Origin: Gammaproteobacteria bacterium
Lineage (GTDB): Bacteria; Pseudomonadota; Gammaproteobacteria; Xanthomonadales; Wenzhouxiangellaceae
Assembly (NCBI GenBank): GCA_021772955.1
Contig: JAJFKZ010000107.1
Location: forward strand, 1 to 36,509
Reading direction: 5' to 3'
DNA: 36,509 nucleotides
Position 1 is the first letter of the stretch. Every line of letters begins with the position of its first letter. A model generated the notes under the pieces. That model had not been told where the DNA came from and made no database searches. It saw only the letters and a program-made list of their open reading frames with translations. Of the stretch, positions 18,005 through 29,989 are shown piece after piece. The translations under genes were made by a program, and so were the position numbers.

Positions 18005-19209
18005 TCAAAGCGCTGACTTCAATCGATAATCAGGTGCGTGCCAAACGCTTGGCAATGGTTCCCATGCCACTGCTGTTGCTGCCAGTGCTTTTGCTCACCG
18101 GTTGCGGATGGTTTGGTGGTGATGATCTTGACCCCAATGCGCCGGCTGAACTGGTCGAGTTTGAGCACACCACGCAGCTCAAGCGTATCTGGAGGACCTC
18201 GGTTGGTGCCAGCAGTGGCGTTGTGCCGCTGAATATTGCACCGGTCTACAACGCCGGCAAGGTTTACATCGCCGATCGCAAGGGGGAAATCTTTATCGTT
18301 GCGGCAAACAACGGCAAAGTGGAACAGCGCATCGACAGCAAGCTGCGCATCTCTGCTGGACCTGAAGTCAGCGGTGGCCTGATACTGGTGGGCACGGTGG
18401 ATGGCGAAGTGTTTGCATTCGATAGCGCTGGCGGCAGTGTGCGTTGGCGTGCGCCAGTGTCGTCGGAAGTGTTGAGCAAACCGATTCTGCATGACGGCGT
18501 GGTGGTGGTACGCTGCATCGACGGTCGCATCTTTGGTTTTGATGCGATCACTGGTGTGCGTCGCTGGCTGTATGACCGCAATGTCCCGCTGCTGACTTTG
18601 CGTGGTAACAGTCCGCCACTGGCGCGTGGCGGAGTCATCTACGTGGGCTACGATGGTGGTGAAGTGATCGCTCTGCGTGCCAATGACGGCACGCTGATCT
18701 GGGAGCAGCCGGTCAGCACCCGTGAAGGCAAGACTGACCTGGAACGACTGGCAGACATCGATGGCGATATGGCCATTGTCGCCAGTGATCTGTATGTCAG
18801 TTCCAGCAAGGGTCGATTGGCTGCATTGTCATTGCAATCGGGCCGTATTCAATGGGTCAAGGATGTTGGCTCAGCCAAAGGGCTGGACGTGTCTCGCACC
18901 CGCCTGGCGCTGGCTGACAGCAACAGTCAGGTGTGGCTGGTGGATCGCATCAACTCGGCCACCTTGTGGAAACAGGACAAGCTGTTCAATCGCGACGTCA
19001 CCCGGCCCAGTTTCTATCTCAACTTCACCGTGGTTGGTGATGTAGAAGGCTATCTGCACCTGATTGACACCGAGTCTGGCGAGTTTGCGGCCCGTGATCG
19101 TCTCGACAGTGATGGCATCAGCCGTGCACCGCTGGTGATCGGGACCGACATGTTTATCTATACCGATGCCGGAAATCTCTACCTGTATCGGGCCGGGGCA
19201 GCGATCTAG
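18001..19209 (+). CDS. bamB: Outer membrane protein assembly factor BamB
   Basis: Lipobox LLLTGCGWFGGDD, PQQ-like beta-propeller repeats (VFAFDSAGGSVRWRAPVSSEVLSKPILHDGVVVVRCIDGRIFGFDAITG). Confidence 0.94.
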   Translation: MIKALTSIDNQVRAKRLAMVPMPLLLLPVLLLTGCGWFGGDDLDPNAPAELVEFEHTTQLKRIWRTSVGASSGVVPLNIAPVYNAGKVYIADRKGEIFIVAANNGKVEQRIDSKLRISAGPEVSGGLILVGTVDGEVFAFDSAGGSVRWRAPVSSEVLSKPILHDGVVVVRCIDGRIFGFDAITGVRRWLYDRNVPLLTLRGNSPPLARGGVIYVGYDGGEVIALRANDGTLIWEQPVSTREGKTDLERLADIDGDMAIVASDLYVSSSKGRLAALSLQSGRIQWVKDVGSAKGLDVSRTRLALADSNSQVWLVDRINSATLWKQDKLFNRDVTRPSFYLNFTVVGDVEGYLHLIDTESGEFAARDRLDSDGISRAPLVIGTDMFIYTDAGNLYLYRAGAAI

Positions 19210-19212
19210 TGA

Positions 19213-19351
19213 TCCTGCAACATGATAATGACGGATGCAGTTGGTCTGCCAGCGTTCAGGGCCAGGCGCGGCGCGCGGTGTATGGCACGAGCTCTTTACC
19301 AGCGTGGCAACGCCACAGCAACGCTGAACCTGTCATTATCCTGTTGCAGGA
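19213..19351. repeat. 139-bp inverted-repeat element in the bamB-der intergenic region
   Basis: TCCTGCAACATGATAATGAC (19213-19232) versus reverse complement of 19332-19351 TCCTGCAACAGGATAATGAC (19/20). Confidence 0.65.
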
Positions 19352-19385
19352 CCATTAAGCTATCGACAACAATACACTTGAATGT

Positions 19386-20801
19386 ATGTCACAGCTACCC
19401 GTAGTCACTATTGCCGGACGCCCCAATGTTGGCAAGTCGACACTCTTCAATGCCCTGACCAGAACCCGTGATGCGATCGTTGCCGACCAACCGGGGGTAA
19501 CGCGCGATCGCCAGTATGGCATTTGCACTACGCGTGCCGAAGCCAGTTACCTGCTGGTTGATACCGGCGGCATTGTGGCCCAGGCACAAGGCATCGATGC
19601 ACAAACACTGGATCAGGTCGAGATGGCGCTGGAAGAAGCTCATCTGATCATTTTTCTGGTCGATGCACGCGCCGGGGTGCTGGCCGCCGATGAGGATATT
19701 CTCGCCAACCTGCGCAAGCAGAACAAAACCATATTGTTGGTCGCCAACAAGACCGATGGTATCAATTGGGAGGTAGCGCAGTCAGACTGGTTCAAACTGG
19801 GTTTGGGGCAAGCACTCGCGATTGCGGCCTCGCATCGCCGCGGTCTGGATGACTTGCAGGAGCTGATCGAGGAGACCCTGCAGCCGTTTTTTGACAGCGC
19901 CGAAATAGCCGCAGCGCAAGCTGACCCAAACCTGATCCGACTGGCCCTGATTGGTCGTCCCAATGCCGGCAAGTCAACCCTGACCAACCGCTTGCTAGGT
20001 GAGGAGCGGGTGATTTCCAGTGCCGAGCCAGGGACCACGCGAGACAGCATCGAAGTCAGCATGAGCCGTGACGGCAAGCAGTATCACATCATCGATACCG
20101 CAGGTGTCAGACGCCGCTCAAGAATTCACGATGAAGTCGAAAAACTCAGTGTCATCAAGGCATTGCAGGCAGTCAAAGGCGCAAGCATTGCGATCGTCAT
20201 GATCGATGCACAAGATGGCATGGTGGATCAGGATGCGCATTTGATCGGCCAGGTCATTCAGCTGGGTAAACCCATGCTGCTGGTGCTGAACAAATGGGAC
20301 GGCATGAGTCTGGACGATCGCCAGCGAATACTGTCAGAACTCGATCGCAAGCTGCCGTTTGCGGAATTCGTGCCGCGCATCACCATCTCCGCGCTGCATG
20401 GCAGTGGCTTGCGCGAACTGTTTCGACTGATCAATCACATCCACTCCATTGCCGGCATGCGCTTTTCCAGTAACAAGGTTACCGAACTCATCAAGACCTC
20501 GGTCAGAAACCATCCGCCACCACTGCAGGGCGGTCGCAAGGCCAGCCTGAGTTATGCCCATATCGGTGGTCGCTCACCCTTGCGCATCGTCGTGCATGGC
20601 AACCGCACGGCCAGTTTGCCGGCCAGTTATCATCGCTATCTGTTGAACCAGGTTCGCGAAGCTTTCAAACTGCAGGGCATACCACTGTCGCTGGAACTGC
20701 GTGACGGCAAGAACCCTTTTGCCGGTCGCAAGAATGTACTGACCAAGCGCCAGCAGGACAAGCGTCGCCGACTGCAGCGCCACGTCAAAGGCAAACGCTG
20801 A
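19386..20801 (+). CDS. der: Ribosome-associated GTPase Der (EngA)
   Basis: Two G domains: GRPNVGKSTLFNALT and GRPNAGKSTLTNRLLGEERVISSAEPGTTRDSI, plus C-terminal KH-like region. Confidence 0.97.
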   Translation: MSQLPVVTIAGRPNVGKSTLFNALTRTRDAIVADQPGVTRDRQYGICTTRAEASYLLVDTGGIVAQAQGIDAQTLDQVEMALEEAHLIIFLVDARAGVLAADEDILANLRKQNKTILLVANKTDGINWEVAQSDWFKLGLGQALAIAASHRRGLDDLQELIEETLQPFFDSAEIAAAQADPNLIRLALIGRPNAGKSTLTNRLLGEERVISSAEPGTTRDSIEVSMSRDGKQYHIIDTAGVRRRSRIHDEVEKLSVIKALQAVKGASIAIVMIDAQDGMVDQDAHLIGQVIQLGKPMLLVLNKWDGMSLDDRQRILSELDRKLPFAEFVPRITISALHGSGLRELFRLINHIHSIAGMRFSSNKVTELIKTSVRNHPPPLQGGRKASLSYAHIGGRSPLRIVVHGNRTASLPASYHRYLLNQVREAFKLQGIPLSLELRDGKNPFAGRKNVLTKRQQDKRRRLQRHVKGKR

Positions 20802-21994
20802 TGGCGAAAGCACAGTCATTGCAACAACTGCTGCTTGCTGCGCGCGAACAAATCAGCGAAGTGGACGTTGACCAGGTGCAACAGCTGCAGGATTCCGGCT
20901 GGCAGGTGGTGGATGTGCGCGAAACCGAAGAGCTGCAGCAAGGCATGATCCCAGGTGCTTTGCATTGCTGTCGCGGGCGACTGGAAATGCAATTGCCGGA
21001 CCTGATCAGCACTCCTGAGCAGCCACTGTTACTGACCTGCGCACAAGGCGGCAGATCGTTGCTGGCGGCACGCAGCCTGCAGCAAATGGGTTTTCAAAAT
21101 CTGCTCAGTTTGCGTGGTGGCATGCAGGCCTGGTATCGCTCCGGTCAACGCGTTGATCAGCCAGCCAGTGCGTTTGCCGATAACTCGCTCAGCAGCTATC
21201 AACAGCAGCGCTACGCACGTCATTTGAGCTTGCCGGAGGTGGGGGCGGCCGGCCAGCAGCGACTGCTTGACAGTCGTATGCTGATTATTGGTGCCGGTGG
21301 GCTCGGCAGCCCGGCTGCTTTGTATCTGTGTGCTGCTGGTGTTGGTAGCATCGGCATCGTCGATGATGATCGAATCGAGCTGTCGAACCTGCAGCGCCAG
21401 GTGCTGCACAGCGAGGCCATGTGTGGCGAGCTGAAAACCGAATCGGCACGCGCCCGACTGAAACAGTTGAACCCGCATACACAAATTCAAACACATACGC
21501 TGCGACTGGCCGCCGACAACGTCAGCGATATCATCAATGATTATGATCTGGTTATCGATGGCAGCGACAACTATGCCACCCGTTATCTGCTCAACCGCGC
21601 CTGTGTGCAGCAGCACAAGCCCATGGTCTATGCCGCCGTCGAAGGGTTCAGCGCACAGGTGGCGGTGTTCTGGCCTGCTGCCGCGCGGGATAATCCCTGC
21701 TATCAATGCCTGTTTCCGCGTGCGGGTGATCGGCCATCCTGCGTTGCCGCTGGCGTGCTGGGCGTAGTGCCCGGTTTGGCTGGCATGCTGCAGGCCATTG
21801 AAGCGATCAAAATTTGCCTGCAGCAACCCTGCACACTGACTCGCAAGCTGCTGCAGATCGATACCATGCATTCCGAGTTCCGGCTTAGCAGCATGCGCGC
21901 TGATCCTGCCTGTAGCATCTGTGCCGGTGAATCCGGCCGGACCAGTCAGGCAGCTGCGCAACAACACTCAGCGCAGCCGGGGGTATCGACATGA
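20801..21994 (+). CDS. MoeB/ThiF-type adenylyltransferase with N-terminal rhodanese domain
   Basis: Rhodanese loop LTCAQGGRS, then E1-like MLIIGAGGLGSPAALYLCAAGVGSIGIVDDDRIELSNLQRQ, CYQC and CSIC Cys pairs. Confidence 0.88.
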   Translation: MAKAQSLQQLLLAAREQISEVDVDQVQQLQDSGWQVVDVRETEELQQGMIPGALHCCRGRLEMQLPDLISTPEQPLLLTCAQGGRSLLAARSLQQMGFQNLLSLRGGMQAWYRSGQRVDQPASAFADNSLSSYQQQRYARHLSLPEVGAAGQQRLLDSRMLIIGAGGLGSPAALYLCAAGVGSIGIVDDDRIELSNLQRQVLHSEAMCGELKTESARARLKQLNPHTQIQTHTLRLAADNVSDIINDYDLVIDGSDNYATRYLLNRACVQQHKPMVYAAVEGFSAQVAVFWPAAARDNPCYQCLFPRAGDRPSCVAAGVLGVVPGLAGMLQAIEAIKICLQQPCTLTRKLLQIDTMHSEFRLSSMRADPACSICAGESGRTSQAAAQQHSAQPGVST

Positions 21995-22896
21995 ACCGCG
22001 CCGTGGCGCAAGTGCTTGACGGACGCGCATTGTCTGCGAGCATGCGTGATGACATCAAACTGGCCATCGACCGCCATCTGCAAGGCGCTGACCAGGCATC
22101 GGCATTGCCCGAGAGATTGCCCCGGCGATCGGCTCCCGGATTGGCCGTCATACTGGTAGGCGATGATCCGGCCTCAGCAGTGTATGTGCGTAACAAGCGC
22201 CTGGCTTGTGAACAAACTGGCATTCGCTCGAAATCGTTGCATTTTCCAACTTCGGTCACCACCGCAGAGTTGGTGCAGGCAGTGCATCAGCTGAATCATG
22301 ATGATTCTATCGACGGCATTTTAGTGCAGTTGCCCTTACCATCTCAGGTCTGCGAGCAAGCGGTGCTGGAGTGCATCGACGTGGGCAAGGACGTGGACGG
22401 ATTCAATGCCATGAACATCGGTCGACTGGTGTTGCGTGATCGAGGCATTCGTCCATGTACACCACGCGGGGTGATGGCATTGTTGCATCATCATGGCATC
22501 AGCACGCGCGGTATGCATGCGGTGGTTGTAGGCGCGTCGAATATCGTCGGCCGACCCATGGCGCTGGAATTGCTGCTGGATGGCGCTACGATAACTGTTT
22601 GTCATCGCTTCACCCGCGATCTCGAACATCATGTGCGCCAGGCCGAAATTCTGGTCACAGCGGTTGGCAAAACCGGGATCGTGGATGCCAACTGGCTGCG
22701 CGCTGGCGCGGTGGTGGTGGATATTGCCATGAACCGCGATGCCGACGGTCAGTTGTGTGGTGATCTGGATGCCGAAATCGTGCGGCGCAAGGCCAGCTGG
22801 TATACACCAGTGCCTGGCGGCGTGGGGCCGATGACCGTGACCATGCTGTTGTTGAACACCATCCAGGCGGCGGGTATTGCGATGCCTGCTACCTGA
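21991..22896 (+). CDS. folD: Bifunctional methylenetetrahydrofolate dehydrogenase/cyclohydrolase
   Basis: VGDDPASAVYVRNKRLACEQTGI, DGILVQLPLP, KDVDGFNAMNIGRL, VGASNIVGRPMALELL, PVPGGVGPMTVTML. Confidence 0.97.
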   Translation: MNRAVAQVLDGRALSASMRDDIKLAIDRHLQGADQASALPERLPRRSAPGLAVILVGDDPASAVYVRNKRLACEQTGIRSKSLHFPTSVTTAELVQAVHQLNHDDSIDGILVQLPLPSQVCEQAVLECIDVGKDVDGFNAMNIGRLVLRDRGIRPCTPRGVMALLHHHGISTRGMHAVVVGASNIVGRPMALELLLDGATITVCHRFTRDLEHHVRQAEILVTAVGKTGIVDANWLRAGAVVVDIAMNRDADGQLCGDLDAEIVRRKASWYTPVPGGVGPMTVTMLLLNTIQAAGIAMPAT

Positions 22897-23062
22897 CCGG
22901 TTTTGGCATTGGCCTGATCCCTTGATTGGCCAACTGCCTTACATTGCCAACCCCTCAATTTGCCAGCATCGTTAACTCGCCAAATCCCTTGTTGTTACCA
23001 ATTCCATGCGGTCGAAGTTGTCATTCAACAGCTTGCTGATCGTCTGCGTCAGTGTTGCTCCA

Positions 23063-23249
23063 CTAACCCGCCTATTGCACGAGGACGGACGTTCAGGTAA
23101 GAAAAGCGTATGCACACCAACAAGTTATAACGAAATTGATCGAAACTGCAATAGTACAGTTTGTCCTATTCGGTGTTAGGAAAAATCTGCCAAAGTAGTT
23201 TGGCAGATTTCCCCTAAAATCCGAATCCCTCATGCAATATGCGGGCTAG
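23063..23249. repeat. Dispersed repeat family A copy 2 (internally shortened, 187 bp)
   Basis: Near-identical to 683-932 at both ends; centre replaced by perfect hairpin AAATCTGCCAAA-GTAG-TTTGGCAGATTT (23184-23211). Confidence 0.75.
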
Positions 23250-23360
23250 GCGCTTGCAGTGGGCGTCATTATGGTTTTGCTGTTGGCCATGTGCGCTGGC
23301 ATTTTGCACCATCCGACGTTTTCGGTCCAGGCATGAAACTAAACTGCTGCTGTGGCGCAA

Positions 23361-27526
<4,166 letters not shown>

Positions 27527-27737
27527 TTACGTGCATCATTATACGCATCAGCGCAACGGATATGCTTGCCGTATTGCGCTGTATTTGTGTGCAGTGCAGT
27601 GGCCACGGCCATGGCTTGATGGCGATCCAGCGCCAGTCTTATTCAGGCTCACGATAATCACTGTCAAGACCACTGCGGCCTGGGGATCAGTAGTCCGACA
27701 GACCGTGCTGAGGCTGGGGCGTGGTTGGCTATGCTGC

Positions 27738-27977
27738 TTAGTCGCGCATGAAATAGGGGATGCCCATCAGCGTGACACCGATAGCGATCAGTACCATCAC
27801 ATTGCTAACGAAATACGGGTAGATCATCAAGCTAAATCCACACAGCATGGGCAACATGGCTTGCTGCTTTTTGCCGTAGATGAAGTAACTCAGCCCGATG
27901 GCGCCGAACAAAAACCCCCAAACTAACCAGGCCCCGCTCAAGTCTGACTCACTGCTTGCGTGGTCGGCCATGACCAC
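27738..27977 (-). CDS. Small conserved membrane protein of unknown function
   Basis: 79-aa ORF with WGFLFGAIGLSYFIYGKKQQAMLPMLCGFSLMIYPYFVSNVMVLIAIGVTLMGIPYF, hydrophobic segments typical of a small conserved hypothetical family. Confidence 0.65.
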   Translation of the reverse strand: MVMADHASSESDLSGAWLVWGFLFGAIGLSYFIYGKKQQAMLPMLCGFSLMIYPYFVSNVMVLIAIGVTLMGIPYFMRD

Positions 27978-28119
27978 AGCTCAACAGTTCTGTTATGACG
28001 ACCCTGGACAGATCGCCCCTGGACAAATCAGTAGTGGGCTCAAGCCGGGGGCTTCGCTTGTTATAATGGCCAGTTGATCCCGACATTAATGCATAGCCTG
28101 GACAGGAGAACATGTAACC

Positions 28120-29592
28120 ATGACATCAATCAAGCTAGCCCGTTCCGATTTGTTCAAAAACCAGGCCTATGTGAATGGCCGCTGGCAAAATGCGCCCGCA
28201 GCAGCAACCTTTGCGGTGCATGATCCTGCCACTGGCGAGTTGCTGGCTGAGGTCGCCGATCTGGATGCAGCAGCCACCACTCAGGCGGTTGCTGCCGCGC
28301 GCCAGGCATTTGCGCACTGGAGCAGCATCACGGCCAAGCAGCGCAGTGAGTATTTGCTGGCCTGGTATCAGCTGATCATGCAGCACAGCGATGACCTGGC
28401 CATGCTGATCACGCGCGAACAGGGCAAACCGCTGGCCGAGGCCAAAGGCGAAATAAGCTATGCTGCATCGTTCGTGCAATGGTTTGCAGAGGAGGCCAAG
28501 CGTGCCTATGGCGAGTTGATCCCGTCGCCATGGCCAGGCAGCCGTATACAGGTGCTGCGCCAGCCGATAGGCGTGGTCGCATCGATTACACCGTGGAACT
28601 TTCCGGCGGCGATGATCACGCGCAAGGCCACCCCGGCACTGGCGGCCGGTTGCCCGGTGGTGATCAAGCCTTCAGAAGAAACCCCACTGACGGCATTGGC
28701 GCTGGCCGTGCTGGCGGAACAGGCGGGTCTGCCCGCCGGGGTGTTCAATATCGTTACCAGCAATCAGGCGGCGGCAGTGGGTGAGGTACTGTCTACCCAT
28801 CCTGATGTCGCCATGCTGTCGTTTACCGGCTCCACTGCAGTGGGCAAGTTGCTGATGAAGCAGTGCGCCTCGACCGTCAAAAAGAGCGCCATGGAGTTGG
28901 GTGGCAACGCGCCGTTCATCGTATTTGATGACGCCGATCTGGACGCCGCCGTGGATGGCTTGATGCAAAGCAAGTTCCGCAACACCGGCCAGACCTGCGT
29001 CTGCGCCAATCGCATTTTTGTGCAGGATGCAGTCTACGATAATTTTGCCAACAAACTGCAAGCACGCGTCAGTGAGCTCAAGCATGGGCAGGGCACCGCA
29101 GACAATGTCACGCTGGGGCCTTTGATCAATCGCGGCGGGCTGGACAAGGTCAGCCGCCTGGTGGATGCCGCTGTGCAAGCCGGCGCCGAGTGCCGCTGGC
29201 GCGCGGATATCAATGGCCTGGATCAGCAGCGCTATTACCCGGCCACGCTACTGACCAACGTGCAAACCGGCATGGACATTACCAAAGAGGAGATATTCGG
29301 CCCGGTCGCCGCCTTGATCCGGTTCAGCAATGAGCAAGAAGTTATCCGCGCCGCCAACGACACCCGCGCCGGTCTGGCCGCGTATTTCTATGCCCGTGAT
29401 ATCGGTCGCATCTGGCGTGTTCAGGAGGCACTCGAATATGGCATTGTTGGCGTTAATGCCGGCCTGTTTTCCACCGAGGTGGCACCGTTTGGCGGAGTCA
29501 AGGAATCCGGACACGGCCGCGAAGGTTCGCACCACGGCATGGAAGAGTTCCTGGAAATCAAATACGTGCTGCATGCGGGGCTGGGTGAATAA
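28120..29592 (+). CDS. gabD: NAD(P)-dependent succinate-semialdehyde dehydrogenase-like aldehyde dehydrogenase
   Basis: ITPWNFPAAMITRKATPALAAGCPVVIKPSEETPLTAL, FTGSTAVGKLLM, MELGGNAPFIVFDDADLD, NTGQTCVCANRIFVQ. Confidence 0.9.
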   Translation: MTSIKLARSDLFKNQAYVNGRWQNAPAAATFAVHDPATGELLAEVADLDAAATTQAVAAARQAFAHWSSITAKQRSEYLLAWYQLIMQHSDDLAMLITREQGKPLAEAKGEISYAASFVQWFAEEAKRAYGELIPSPWPGSRIQVLRQPIGVVASITPWNFPAAMITRKATPALAAGCPVVIKPSEETPLTALALAVLAEQAGLPAGVFNIVTSNQAAAVGEVLSTHPDVAMLSFTGSTAVGKLLMKQCASTVKKSAMELGGNAPFIVFDDADLDAAVDGLMQSKFRNTGQTCVCANRIFVQDAVYDNFANKLQARVSELKHGQGTADNVTLGPLINRGGLDKVSRLVDAAVQAGAECRWRADINGLDQQRYYPATLLTNVQTGMDITKEEIFGPVAALIRFSNEQEVIRAANDTRAGLAAYFYARDIGRIWRVQEALEYGIVGVNAGLFSTEVAPFGGVKESGHGREGSHHGMEEFLEIKYVLHAGLGE

Positions 29593-29851
29593 GAGTGCGT
29601 ACGCAATTCTAGAAAACTTAGATCTGAGTATTTGGATATTTCGCAAGCTTTGTCTCTTCGTCGGCATATCAAAACATAAGCTTGCTGGCATTATCTACTT
29701 GATATTTCAATAAAAATATGCGAAGCCAATATATGAAGACCCGTTGACCGGTGCAATCAATAGGCCAAAACCAAATTATAATCAAATGTTAGCAATTTGA
29801 TTTAATGATTCAGATGAGGTAAAAGATGAGATAAAGCAGTGGTCGAGTGAG

Positions 29852-29955
29852 AAATTTAGGGGATGTCCGGTCTTGCGACCGGACAGTGACCCCACGGCAC
29901 ATCAAATGAATGACGGCCTTATTGTAGCAACGGCTCTCACCCCGATTGGCTACAT
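29852..29955 (-). ncRNA. tracrRNA of the type II-C CRISPR-Cas9 locus
   Basis: Minus strand ATGTAGCCAATCGGGGTGAGAGCCGTTGCTACAATAAGGCCGTC...GATGTGCCG...; anti-repeat has 20 continuous bp complementary to crRNA repeat, then a bulge and a second 7-8 bp helix; downstream part resembles the N. meningitidis tracrRNA. Confidence 0.88.
29859..29893 (-). terminator. Rho-independent-like terminator hairpin of the tracrRNA
   Basis: Minus strand GGGG-TCACT-GTCCGGTC-GCAA-GACCGGAC-AT-CCCC then TAAATTT. Confidence 0.7.
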
Positions 29956-29960
29956 GGACA

Positions 29961-29989
29961 ACTATACAGGGAGTGAAGGGAAAAGTGAA
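29961..29989 (-). promoter_or_regulatory. Predicted sigma70-like promoter of the tracrRNA
   Basis: Minus strand TTCACT (29989-29984), 17-bp spacer, TATAGT (29966-29961); predicted start about 29954, at the 5' edge of the anti-repeat. Confidence 0.6.

Noticed and set aside
29946-29984. TTG start of cas9 given in the ORF track (MATWTTIQGVKGK extension)
   Set aside because: It lies within the tracrRNA anti-repeat; GTG at 29985 with an upstream AAGGG-like RBS is more plausible.
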